DNA from: Saccopteryx bilineata
Taxonomy: Eukaryota; Chordata; Mammalia; Chiroptera; Emballonuridae
Assembly (NCBI RefSeq): GCF_036850765.1
Contig: NC_089492.1
Span: 101,079,022 to 101,143,021, forward strand
DNA: 64,000 nucleotides
Direction of reading: 5' to 3'
Part shown: positions 44,299-55,700 of the stretch, in pieces
How positions within the stretch are numbered: the first letter of the stretch is position 1
Layout of the letters: the number at the start of each line of letters is the position of its first letter
The notes under the pieces: model-generated
What the model was told of the DNA's origin: nothing
The model's database searches: none
Seen by the model: only the letters and a program-made list of their open reading frames with translations
Translations under genes and position numbers: made by a program

Positions 44299-45089
44299 TT
44301 ATTTTTTTTTTTTACAGTGATTAAAGCCTTTAAGCAAACTCTTGGCCAATACAGCAAGAATCCATAAAAGAGTAGTGTCCTTAACACAGCGGTTCTCAAC
44401 CCGTGGGTCGCGACCCCGGCAGGGGTCGAATGACCAAAACACAGGGGTCGCCTAAAGCCATCGGAAAATACAACCACTGCCTTAATATGTTCACCAAGTC
44501 CAAGTTGGCCCCAACACCATGCCAAATCCCTGAAAAATGCAACCCAACCCCAGTTCAATCTGTTATGAGCTGTCACAAGGAGCAGGAGTCCAGGAAAAGT
44601 TCACATCCAGGAAAAGTCTGCGTGGCACTGGAATTGTCACAATTCTATACTTTGCAGCTCACGTCCAAGTCCCAATGACCACTGCTTCTAGCTGGTAATG
44701 ATTCAGGTAGACTGGAAAAGCCATCTGCAGCATATGTGGAGATGGAGCTTCTGTTCTCCTCTGCCTGGAGAGATGAGACCCGGTTGCTTTTCCCTGGAGC
44801 TCTGCGACTGTGGCTTGGTAAAGAGAACCTTGGGATACACTAAGTTCCTGCCACGTGAGTCTCTCCTGGCTGCCGTTCGCTCTGGGGAGCTGGGCAGCCC
44901 TCTCCACGTTTCCGCTTTTCCTACCAGTCTCAGTGTGGCTTCAGTGTTCTTTGGTTGAAGAGTCCTCTTAGTTTAGTCCAAAGTTGGTTTTTCCAGATGA
45001 TAGTTCTTAAAATTATTCTGTAATGCACTTTGGTTCTGGGAGGTGGATGTTGGTATGTCCACCTACTCCAGCGCCATCTTGTCTTTTCC
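44299..45089 (-). mobile_element. LINE-1 5'UTR-derived segment ending in an A-tract
   Basis: On the minus strand it begins at 45089 with GGAAAAGACAAGATGGCGCT, a typical LINE-1 5' end, and continues with LINE-1 5'UTR-like sequence (AGAGGGCTGCCCAGCTCCCC near 44890-44910). It then runs into sequence I do not recognise and ends in about 14 A (T at 44301-44313). No ORF1 or ORF2 catalytic part is present. A hAT insert (44387-44479) is excluded. It may be an internally deleted LINE-1 or a chimera formed during reverse transcription. Confidence 0.6.
44387..44479. mobile_element. Short hAT MITE with SPIN/URR1-like ends
   Basis: 93 bp: left end CAGCGGTTCTCAACCCGTGG, right end complement CAGTGGTTG, flanked by an 8-bp duplication with one change (CCTTAACA at 44379-44386, CCTTAATA at 44480-44487). 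The left end (…GGGTCGCGACCCC) is what I recall for the SPIN/URR1 group of hAT elements. It lies inside the LINE-1-derived segment, so it is younger than that. Confidence 0.85.
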
Positions 45090-45584
45090 TATAAATGTCA
45101 TTTTAAAGATCAGTTTGCCATCCTTAATCTTAAGAGAAATAATGACTATTGAGTAGAAGACTAAGGCAGTCTCTCCATTAACCTGGCTGATAATGTAACA
45201 AAGTTAGGAAATCTGGAAAATATGGTTATGATTCCATAACCAAGTCCTAATCACTGTTTTATAATTGAGGATTTAGTAAATTACTTTAATCACAGTACCT
45301 CAGCCTTGTTGGGATTTTAAAGTGCTGTACTGTGTTTTTATAAATATACCCTAAGATCCCTAATCACATACCAACTTATTTAGATCTGGGGAAAAAAAAA
45401 TTGCATTTATCTGCCAAGCAGTTGTTCCCCATGGAAGAAGAGCTCTAGTGACTGCTAGTTCCTTTGTTGTCTCTAATTCTAGTATTTTAAATCCCACTTT
45501 TTTTCACTCTTGTCGTTTGATTTAGATGACTTAAAAGCTATTCTATCACAAGCCATATGTATCCTAACAGAACAAGCTTCAACC

Positions 45585-45615
<31 letters not shown>

Positions 45616-47139
45616 GCAGAAAGGTGATCATGTTTTAATCACAAGCAGTAACATTTCTTGTCCTCAGCTCAACCTCATTATAACTACACATTTGAATAAA
45701 CTAAGATATCCTCTGAAATGAGTCACCTCCTCCCAGCCTTTAAATGACATGGAGAATTACCTTATTTTAGTCAGGAAACCTTAATTAGATTAGGTTGGCC
45801 TTTCTGGACTTTATGTGTTGCTACATATATGAGTCAAAAACCTTGATCTATGCATATCACACAAATTGGGAGAAAACAAATGAAAGCAGAAATGAACTCA
45901 TGTTTCTGTAGGCAGCTGCTTTGATGAAGACATTTCAAATAGAAACTGGAAACCAGAAGCTCAAGACTAAGGAGATAATAGCCAATGATGGGGAGAAGTG
46001 ATTAATTCAGATCAGGAAAAAGCTGCAGAGTTCAAAGAGACTATGATGAAATTATTAGGGGCTGTTGAAGATGTAATCCATATCTCCCTGTCACATATGT
46101 CCTATGTGATAGTACTGTGAGTGTCACGGGAGAAAATTAATGCCTTACAAAATAAACATGCTTAAACTTTATGAAAAATACCCACCACACAAGAGACTGA
46201 TACACATACATTTGGGGATGGACACGTTCATCTCTACAGGGAAATTCCTTGGCTACATGGTGACAGCAGCTGACAATCAGGAAACTCAAAGTCATGTTCT
46301 AGCAGAAATTTCTATTAATATTGACCCATAATGGTGGCTCTGCAGAAAATTTTAATCTTATTCTATATTTATGATGCCCTTCATAATATGATAATATGTT
46401 AGGATAATGCATCTCAGTTATTATTTTTGGACTGCAAACGAAATGCATTCTAAATATACACTCCTCAGATAAGAGAGAAGGCCTGACCTAGGCTGTTTTC
46501 TACTCTCGGAGAAAAGTAGAAAAGATTTAAACAGTTTTCATCTCCTTGAAAGAAAATCCTGTTTAAATTCTTTTGTAATCATTATCAAATTTTTCATAAA
46601 ATTATTAAAGTACTAAAGGAGTTTTAATCATCATGATGGGAGGCTTGAGTATAGGATGCAGGTATGAATATTTTTCTACTTTTTCCCAGTAATTTACATG
46701 GTTCCCTGGGCTCACTGAGCTCTGTCTCTTAATTTTCTAGTTACCTGGAATTCAACCTCATCTCACCCTGACCTAATGTATGTGGGTGGGGAGGAAAACC
46801 TCTCAAACAAGAAGAGTATTGTGACTTTCTTTAAAAATTTTCTTTTTAATGTTGTGACTTTAAAGAATATAATGCGTTTTCCCTGAATGAGCATTCGTTA
46901 TTTTTCTGCAGAAAGGTGGATGACGTAGAACAATGGATTACTTTGTTTTGATTGAGGGTTGAATTAATGTTACGTACAAATATCAAACTTTATTCAGACG
47001 TCAAGAAAGTATCATAGCTGAGTTGGTTTTTTTTTTAAATCTTCACTCCTGTTTCTCCCATGCAGTGCTTTATATATACTTTTTAGAGTTAAACTGCTTT
47101 TAATGGATGAATTTTTATTTAAAAGTAATAAAAGATGTT
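45090..47139. other. Unique AT-rich DNA, no gene recognised
   Basis: A perfect (AT)13-14 microsatellite lies at 45585-45612. No named repeat otherwise. The 63-codon ORF (46140-46331) has no domain. Confidence 0.45.
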
Positions 47140-47760
47140 CTCTGCTTCAAGCAGCAGGTGTGTTTTTAATCTTTAATAGGTCACCTTCCCAAGCGCAAGC
47201 AGGCAAGCTGTTATTGATCAAAGGGGTTTTGTTGGGTAGCTCTCAGATTATTGAGTGACAAACTTTATTGAATTTGACTTAACAGGAGTCAGAAGACAGC
47301 TGAAGCATAAGAGCTTGCACTGCCATCAGAGTCATTTTACGACAGCCAAGGAGCAAAGCTCAGAGATGGATACTGAGCTCTTTGCTGGCCCTTGGAGATT
47401 AACTGAACAGCCTTCCTACCAATTCCCAAGCCTGTCAGCAGAACCAATTAGATTTTCAACCAGTAGACAAGAAGGGTGGCACTTGGGGACCTTTTTGCTT
47501 TAGGTCGAAGGCTTTTCAGACTGCGATGAGATGACATTGATGATGACACGTTGAGCATTGGTTGGTTTTAAGACAAGTTAAATTAGCAGTCTTGAAATGA
47601 TTCCAACTGTCTCCTGACTTCTCACTGTTGCCATATTCAGTGGATCCTGTCAGGAGCAAGTTGATGACTTAATAGTCTTTCTTGAGTGGATTTGAGCACT
47701 TTGGCTGTGTGTTTATGTGTAGTTGTCATGCTTAAAATATTCATATAAAGCTTTGAAATA
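47140..47760. promoter_or_regulatory. Candidate conserved non-coding block
   Basis: Repeat-free, high-complexity sequence rich in site-like words: TTATTGATCAAAGGGG (TCF/LEF-like) at about 47212, CAGATTATTGAGTGACA near 47245, GATGACATTGATGATGACA near 47530. An 82-codon ORF (47255-47503) lies in it without a recognisable domain. No splice-site logic or codon bias is evident. The call is from texture only. Confidence 0.25.
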
Positions 47761-48445
47761 TTTATTTGAAGGCGCCTTCTGCAGAGTTCAGCAGTTAGGC
47801 TCTCAGTGCTTCTACCTACTTTTTATTTAGTTTTATTTTTTGCTTCTCTAAGCAGTTATTTTGTACAACTACCTTTTACTCTGTTTCATATATAATTGAT
47901 AACAGTGTTTCGTGTAGTTATTGATCACTTCATTTATGATAAAGTTAAATGGCCCTTTTGACAACCTGCTTCTCTCCCACACTACTGTGAATTCAGATCT
48001 TCTTGCTCTCCTATTAGTTTGGGAGCCGTGGGGATTAGGAAGGGTACCGTTGCTTTCACTCCGCGGCCTTTACCCAGGAAGACTGAGGCAGCTTTGAACG
48101 GAAGGGATATAAACACAAGGATGGAGGCACAGTGTAATACTCATGCAATTAATCTTGTCTGAAATGATGGAAGCAGGATAACTTTGAGAAGCTTTATTTC
48201 TGACCTTGAAAAAGTTATATACATAGGAGACTTAGTATTTGAAGTATTGAAAATACCATTACTCAAGTCTGCATTTGCACTTAAAGGTTACTGAACAGTC
48301 TTAATATCTACTAACCTTAGAAAACTGTTATGGAGCATACTTCTACATTCTATAGGTCACTGAGATTTCTAACTTAAAGTTTTTGATATTCAGAGTAACC
48401 TGGCATATAACTCATTTACAATAATTTGCAACTTGTTGTAATGAA
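47761..48445. other. Unique DNA, no gene recognised
   Basis: No named repeat or gene. Confidence 0.45.
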
Positions 48446-48457
48446 CTCTTTTACATT

Positions 48458-48459
<2 letters not shown>

Positions 48460-48492
<33 letters not shown>

Positions 48493-48821
48493 TTTTACAG
48501 AGACAGAGAGAGAGTCAGAGAGAGGGATAGACAGGGACAGACAGACAGGAACGGAGAGATGAGAAGCATCGATCATTAGTTTTTCATTGCACATTGCAAT
48601 ACCTTAGTTGTTCATTGATTGCTTTCTCATATGTGCCTTGACGGCGGGGATTCAGCAGACCAAGTGACCCCTTGCTCAAGCCAGCAACCTTGGGTCCAAG
48701 CTGGTGAGCTTTTGTTCAAACCAGATGAGCCCGTGCTCAAGCTGGCGACCTCGGGGTCTCGAACCTAGGTCCTCGGCATCCCAGTCCCACGCTCTACCCA
48801 CTGCGCCACCGCGCGGTCAGG
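48460..48821 (-). mobile_element. Long tRNA-derived SINE (class B)
   Basis: Minus-strand copy with head complement GCGCGGTCAGG at the right and a (TTTA)n stretch (its A-tail) at 48455-48495. The 14-bp target duplication CTCTTTTACATTTT is perfect (48446-48459 and 48822-48835). Confidence 0.94.
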
Positions 48822-48835
48822 CTCTTTTACATTTT

Positions 48836-49594
48836 TATTCACAAGAATGATTTTAGCTTATTATATTTGTGTAGATGTGTATATATACTTCTGCAATCAC
48901 ATATTGTGCATATATATGTATATTTATATTTATAATTCATGTTTTGTAACAAAGTTCTATAATTACTATAATGACATTCTGGTGCAATTACTTGGTAATC
49001 TCTGATGCCTCAAAAGAAGTGAAAATGAAAATATTTTTCAAGTATAAAATCTCAGGCTACTAGAGAGTATTCTTTTGCTGGACTGGACCTAAAACTGTAG
49101 CTGGCACCTGGGTGACCTATACTGGTAAATCCTTTTTGTAGACTTCTATTTACAAACAGGGTATCTTTCATGTATGTACTTAACATTGAATTTTTAAATC
49201 TTACCTTATGGTTTTATACCATAAGGTATGCATTGCTATGGAGGACAATTATAATGTGTAGGAAATAAATCCTTAACATCAGATAATGTTCTCAAATGGA
49301 TTGTCCTAGATACTTTTAAAGATAGCCATGTTTAGTCAGAACACCATGTAATCATCACTCATTCCCAACAAGCAACACTTCATGGCTCGTCTTGCCCATC
49401 AAAAAATCCATTCACTGTTCTCTTGTATTATTTTGGAGCAAATCCAAGATAATCATGTAATTTTATCCAAAAATGTTTTAGTATCTAACTGAAATTTGAC
49501 ATAACCACGATACCATTAACATCTCTAAAAAGATTTAACAATAATTCCTTAATATCATCAGTCAGATGTTATTTGTAGTTGTTATCTACAATTA
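48836..49594. other. Unique AT-rich DNA, no gene recognised
   Basis: A hairpin-like motif around 49202-49228 (ACCTTATGGT and ACCATAAGGT, separated by TTTAT) is the only structure noted. No repeat family recognised. Confidence 0.45.
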
Positions 49595-49605
49595 ACAATG
49601 GTTAA

Positions 49606-49633
49606 TTTTTTTTAGATTTTATTTATTCATTTT

Positions 49634-49670
<37 letters not shown>

Positions 49671-49791
49671 GGGGAGGAGCAGTAAGCATCAACTCCCATA
49701 TGTGCCCTGACCAGGCAAGTCCAGGGTTTTGAATCGGTGACCTCAGCGTTCCAGGTTGATGCTTTATCCACTGTACCAACACAGGTCATGC
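49606..49791 (-). mobile_element. Short tRNA-derived SINE (class C)
   Basis: Minus-strand copy, (GA)n body at 49636-49668, head complement at about 49770-49790. The 11-bp target duplication ACAATGGTTAA is perfect (49595-49605 and 49792-49802). Confidence 0.92.
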
Positions 49792-49802
49792 ACAATGGTT
49801 AA

Positions 49803-50369
49803 AATTTTGATAATATTCCTTTTCTTTTTTCTAAGTGCACTCACATTTTCTTTCTTGATGCTCTTTTCATATTATCCTTTGATGCTTATTTTTTGCTTAT
49901 CCTACCCACTGAGTCAAGCATTTCAACAGCCCTCTCATCAGTACTTTGAAAACTTGCATCCCTTACTTCTTCTGTGCTTACTCGTCTAATCACCAACTGC
50001 ACATAAAGCTAACAACTGTTTTTCTCAGTTCCTAGACTGCTAACTGCTGCTGAAGAAAAATGCGTAACAGTTGATGGCACCCTTACACATGAATGATTTC
50101 CAGGTTCAGGTGGCCCCTTGGGACCACCTGGTGGTCATTTTCCCCATGCTCCACAGGAGCTATTTCAAATTCATACCTCTTTTCTCAATTTCCCAACTTT
50201 GCCTCTGGCCAGTATCTTCAGGCATGATAGATAAATGACTGGTCTGCTAGTTTTCTAAGAAAGGACAATAGTCATGAGTTATTTCAAATTTCTTTTCTCC
50301 TAACTTAAATGTATCTTTATTCATCTTTCATTCGTCTCCTCTCTCAAAAACAGATTTCTACTTCCAACA
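49803..50369. other. Unique DNA, no gene recognised
   Basis: No named repeat. The 77-codon ORF (49756-49989) starts inside the SINE and has a hydrophobic, pyrimidine-driven composition; it is not a gene. Confidence 0.4.
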
Positions 50370-50640
50370 AGGTTAATGGTTAAAGCCATGGACTCTGAAA
50401 CCAGATTGCCTGTTTTAGAATTCGGGCTCCACCCTTTCTTGGCTTTGTGTCCTTGAGCAAATTATTCAACTTCTCTGTACTTCAGTTTCCTCATCTATAA
50501 ATGAGAATTATAATGGTTCTTGCCTTTAGGGTTGTAAAGAGGATTAAGTGCTTTCTGTATGTTAAGTTCTAAGAACAGAACCTGGCACACAAGTCACAAT
50601 GTATGTAGTAGTTACTATCATATTATTATCTTTCCAAAGC
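50370..50640 (+). repeat. MIR SINE, plus strand, nearly complete
   Basis: 'ggttaaagccatggactctga', then 'ttgagcaaattattcaact', then 'cagtttcctcatctataaa', then 'ggttgtaaagaggattaagtg', then 'aacctggcaca' follow the MIR consensus in order. Confidence 0.85.
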
Positions 50641-50689
50641 TCTACCTTTACTCCTGATTGTGATAAGTAACATAAGGAAATGAACAGGG

Positions 50690-51345
50690 GAAGCCTCTTT
50701 ACACAGGGTGGTCTGGGAAGGCCTCTCCGGGAAAGTGGTTATTTGAGCTGAGATCTAAAGGATGAGAAGTGAAAAGCTGGGAAAAGATATTCTCCAGGCA
50801 GAGAAAACTAGTGCCAAGGCCCTGAAAAAAGGAAATTGTTTTCCTTGAGGGATGAATGGAAACTGGTCGAGCTGAAGTGGAGCAGGAAGGGTAAGAATAG
50901 CTGAAGGCAAAGTTTGGTTATGTGGCTGGGGCCAACATCACAGAGAGGCCCAGTAGGCCACCATAAAGGGTAGAGATTTTATTCTAAGTAAAATGGAAGA
51001 CCATTGGGTAGTTTTAATGAGAGGAACAGCATTATCTAATTTGTATCTTATGAAGATTACTCTTTGCTTTATGAAGAATAGATTGTTAGAAGGGTAAGAA
51101 TGGAATGGGGAGAGGTTAATGAAAGATTATTGCATTATTCTAATCGAGAGATGATGGTGATTTCACTTACGTTAGTGACATTAGCAATGGGCTGAAATAG
51201 ATAAATTCCAGATGTAATTGGGAAATAAACGGCCAGACATGGTGATGTATTGGCTGTGAGGGTATGATGAAGGAGAGGTAAGTATCAGGTATGATGTCAA
51301 AGTTTTTGGCTTGAACTACAGGGTGGCTGGTGGGGTAGTTTATAT
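50690..51345 (-). repeat. Second copy of the LINE-2-associated ancient repeat
   Basis: 'gtggtctgggaaggcctctcc', 'ttgagctgagatctaaaggatg', 'tattctccaggcagagaaaac', 'ttttattctaagtaaaatgg', 'agatgatggtgatttcactta' recall the same family as 43066-43870, here as one uninterrupted piece. Confidence 0.5.
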
Positions 51346-51597
51346 GTCATTCCCTAGGGGAATCCACAAACTCCAGGCAGACAAAAATAAAAAGTAATCA
51401 AGATAAACTATAAAGTCATTCATTTGGTTTCAAAATGACTTTGGTGTTTCATTCCTCACACTATGATAGATGGCAAGGAAAACTTCCACTCATTTGTGTC
51501 TAGTGCTTTTTTTAACCTTTAAAAATCAACTTTATAAAGGTAAAGTTACTTCACATACAATTCATTCATTTAAAAATCTACATTTCTAGTAGTTTTT

Positions 51598-52667
51598 TTA
51601 ATGTGTGTGTGTGAAAGAGACAGAGAGAGGGACAGATAGGGACAGACAGACAGGAAAGGAGAGAGATGAGAAGCATCAATTCTTCGTTGTGGCACCTTAG
51701 TTGTTCATTGATTGCTTTCTCATGTGTGCCTTGATGGGGGGGGGCTATTCATTGTGGCACCTTAGGTGTTCATTGATTGCTTTCTCATATGTTCCTTGAT
51801 GGGGTATGGGGGCTACAGCAGACCAAGTGACCCCTTGCTCAAACCAGGGACCTTGGGCTCAAGCTGGTGAGCCTTTGTTGGGCAGATAGAGTATATTATG
51901 CTCACTTTGTTAAAGATGGTGCTGCCCAGGTGATATTAATGTGTGTTGGGGATCGTTGTAGCCTGGGGCTTGATTTTGGGATTAAGCCTTACCCACCGTG
52001 TTGATGTGGGGTGGTACAATCCAATCATGCCTCAGAGAAGTGACTTTGTATTAGAGACTTCCCTATTTTGTATATTGGATTAGAGGTTGTGAAGCTACAA
52101 TATAAAGTGGGGGCAGAACAGGAGTTTGCCCTCTTGGTTCCTGGGATGATTAGCATGAGAGAGCAGAGGGAGCAGAGCAGAGAGCAGAAAGAGGCCATGT
52201 GGCCGGGAGAAGCATCCAAGATGGCGGAGTGCTGAGCGAGATGCCAGTTTGTGTAGAGTTTGTATTTGGGATAAGGAAGGAGATGGGGAACTGAGGAGAA
52301 TAAGGCTGGTGAGCTAGAAACCTTTGATTCTAGGAAACTCGGATAAGTCAGTGGCTTTGTGAGCACTGAATGTGAGTGGGTTTTGGAGCCCAGTGTGTAG
52401 TTTTTTACTTGCCTGCCGGGTGCAAGCTAGAATTAAAGAAAATGGCCTATCAGTTTGTGGCTCCTTTGTTTCCTTACCGACTGTCCGAATCCAATGCGAA
52501 CCTGCATGGGCCAGGCGGCTGCTGTGATGGTGGCCGTGGCTGCTGGCCTTACAGCCTTGCTCAAACCAGATGAGCCCACACTCAAGCCAGCGACCTCAGG
52601 GTTTCAAACCTGGGTCCTCCATGTCCCAGTCTGATGCTCTATCTACTGCACCACCACCTGGTCAGGC
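51598..52667 (-). mobile_element. Long tRNA-derived SINE (class B), split by an LTR
   Basis: Parts 51598-51875 and 52559-52667 join into one minus-strand class B copy when the LTR and one copy of GCCTT are removed; head complement CCACCACCTGGTCAGGCC at the right. Before the split, about 75 bp are duplicated (TTCATTGATTGCTTTCTCAT occurs at about 51703 and 51769), an internal tandem duplication. Confidence 0.9.
51876..52553 (+). mobile_element. Solo retroviral LTR, 678 bp, inside a SINE
   Basis: Starts TGTTGGGCAG and ends GGCCTTACA, with a perfect 5-bp target duplication GCCTT (51871-51875 and 52554-52558). Near its 3' part lies ATTAAAG (52431-52437), a usable polyadenylation signal, followed by about 115 bases of putative R/U5. 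A CACAATATAAAG-like TATA region is near 52098. No viral genes adjoin it, so it is a solo LTR. It lies in a lineage-specific SINE and so is younger than that SINE's insertion. The ORF at 52025-52366 (minus) inside it has no domain. Family not named. Confidence 0.9.
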
Positions 52668-52734
52668 CCTTTTTATTTTCTTAATAGTGATTTTTGAAGA
52701 GCAGAAGTTTTTAATATTGATAGAAGTCTAAGAT

Positions 52735-55700
52735 TTTTTTTCTTTTATGGCTAGTGTATTTTGTGTCCTAACAAATCCTTGCTCAGACTAACATCATGAA
52801 AGGTATTCTTTGTTTTCATCTATAAGTTTTAGATTTTTTACTTTTCTCTTTAGAAATGTTATATATTTGGATTTTATTTTAATATGGTGTGAGGTAAGGA
52901 TCAAAGTTGTTTTTCCATATTGCTATATAGTTGTTACAGCATTATTTGTTCAAAGTGCTATCATTTTCCCCATTATATTAACTTTGCATGTTAATGGAAA
53001 ATCAACTGACAGTAAATATTTATGTCTCTTCCTTGAATGTTTTTTCTCTTCCCTTGATCTATATGTCTATCTGTATGCCAATACTACACACCGTCTTGAT
53101 TACTATAGATTTATGTCTTAAAATTAGATAGTGTAAATCATCTAATTATGTTATACTTTTTTCTCCCCTAAAATTGTTTTGTATATTTTAGGTGCTTTGC
53201 ATTCTATATAAATATTAAAATCAGCCTGGCAATTTTTACCCAACAAAAAGCATGCTGCAGTTTTAATTGGAATTGCATTGTATCCATAAATACATTTGAA
53301 AAGAATTGACATCTTGATATTATTGAGTCTTTTCATCTATAATCACTTTATATCACTTCATTTATTTTATTTTTCTTTCATTTCCATCAGTAATGTTTTA
53401 TAATTTTCAGTAAACAGGTCTTGCACATCCACCCTGATGTGCATACTTATTCCTATTATTTTTAATGCTATTATTAATGGTATTGTAGTTTTATTTTCCA
53501 ATTGTTTATTGCTAGCTTATATAAGTACCAATGATTTTTATAACTGACCTCAAATGCCGTGACATTGCTAACCTCATCTATTAATTCTTTTTTTTTTTTT
53601 TTTTCCTAAGCTAGAAACGGGGAGAGGCAGTCAGACAGACTCCCGCGTGCGCCCGACAGGGATCCACCCGGCACGCCTACCGGGAGGCGATGCTCTGCCC
53701 CTCTGGGGCGTCACTCTGCCGCGACCAGAGCCACTCTAGCGCCTGGGGCAGAGGCCAAGGAGCCATCCCCAGCACCCAGGCCATCTTTGCTCCAATGGAG
53801 CCTCGGCTGCGGGAGGGGAAGAGAGAGATAGAGAGGAAGGAGAGGGGGAGGGGTGGAGGAGCAGATGGGCGCTTCTCCTGTGTGCCCTGGCCGGGAATCG
53901 AACCCAGGACTTCTGCACGCCAGGCTGACGTTCTACCACTGAGCCAACCGGTCAGGGCCTCATTTATTAATTCTAATGATTTTTTTGGATATTTCAAATG
54001 ATTTTTTTGTATATAAAAAGAAAATGAAGAATAGAGAATGTTTTACTTTTTCCTTTCTGGTCTGTATGCCTTGATTTCTTTTTCTTGCTTCATTACATTG
54101 GCCAAGACCTCCAGTAAACACTTAACAGAGGTAGCTAGAGTGGATATCCTTGTGTTGTTTCTGATCTTAGGAGAAACCATTTAGTCTTTCAGCATAGTTA
54201 TGATGTTAAGTATAGGATTTTTTGTAAATGCCCTTTATCACTACTTTTCTATTTCTAATTTATTTTAAAATTTTTCATGAATGTGTGTTGAATATTGTCA
54301 GAATATCTTTTGGCATTTTTTGAGATGATTGTATGTTTTTTTTCTTTATTTTATTAATATGGTAAATTACATTTAATTTTCTAATGTTAATCTAACCTTT
54401 TATTCCTGGGTTAAATCCCATTTTGTCATAATATATTATCCTTTTTAGATATTACTGAATTTGATTTGCTATTATTTTATTAAGAATTATGCATTTTATG
54501 CTTGTACTAGGAAAAATAGTTTGTATTTTTCTTGAAGTTTTACTGTCATTTATTTGTGTTTTATATCAGGGTATTGCTGGACTCATAAAATAAATTGGCA
54601 AGCATTCTTTCCTTCTCTTTGTTCTGAAATAATTTTTATAACATTGATAGTCTTCCCTAAATGCTTCATAGAATTAACCAATGACATCATCTGGTCTATA
54701 GCATTTTTTTGTGGAAAAGATTTTATTTACAGATTCAATTAAATTGACCTGGTACTTTAGACTTTTTATTTCTTCTTGTGTCAGTTTTGACAATTTGTGT
54801 CTTTCAAGGAATTTTTCTACTGCACTCAGTTTTTCAAATTTATCAACATTTCTCTTATTATCCTTAATGTCTATAGGATCTGTAACAATGTCCCCTATTT
54901 TATTTCCAATACTCGTATTTCATCTCTTTTTCTTCTTAACCTGTCTACCAATTTTATGTTTATCAATTTTGTTAATCTTTTCAAAGAACCAGCTTTGGAT
55001 ATCATTGATTTTCTTTATTATCTGTCTATTTTCTATTTTATTGTTTTCTCCTTTTGTAATTTTTATTTTCTTATTTCTAATTACTTTGGTTTTAATGTGT
55101 TCTTTTCTAGCTTCTAAAAGTGAAAGCTTAGATCACTGATTTTAAACTTTCCTTTTATTTCTAATGTGAGCATTCAAAGCTGCAAATTTTCCTTCTAAGT
55201 ACTTCATATCCAACAAATTTTCATGCATTATGTTTTCATTCTTATTCAGGTCAAAATGCTTTTATTTTTCTGTGATTTATTTCTGACCTAAGGAGTGTTT
55301 AGCAGCCTATTGTATACTTTTCAAGTATTTGGAGATTTCAAGACATCTTTATATTATTGATTTCTCACTTAATTTTAGTTTGGTCTTGGAACTGATTCTG
55401 GATAATTTAAAATGTTTAAATTCATGGAGATTTGTTTTATGGTCATTCATATGGTTTGTATTGGTGTGCACTTGAAAAAGATGTATTCTACCTTTGTTTG
55501 ATGTATTGTTCTGTAAAGGTCAGTTAAATCATGTTGGTCAATAGTACTATTCTTATTTTTTCTATCCTTACTAATTTTTTGCCTATTCTCTCAGTTACTA
55601 AGAGAGGAGTGGTATAATCTCCTATTATAATTATGCATTTATCTATTTTTCTTTTCTTTTTTGACAGTTCTTTTTTCGTGTATCTTGAAGTTCATATCTG

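Noticed and set aside
43873..45320. Shared word CTTGTTGGGATTTT at about 43873 and CCTTGTTGGGATTTT at about 45304 as target duplication of the LINE-1 composite
   Set aside because: The right copy lies some 215 bases beyond the LINE-1 5' end, so it does not border the element.
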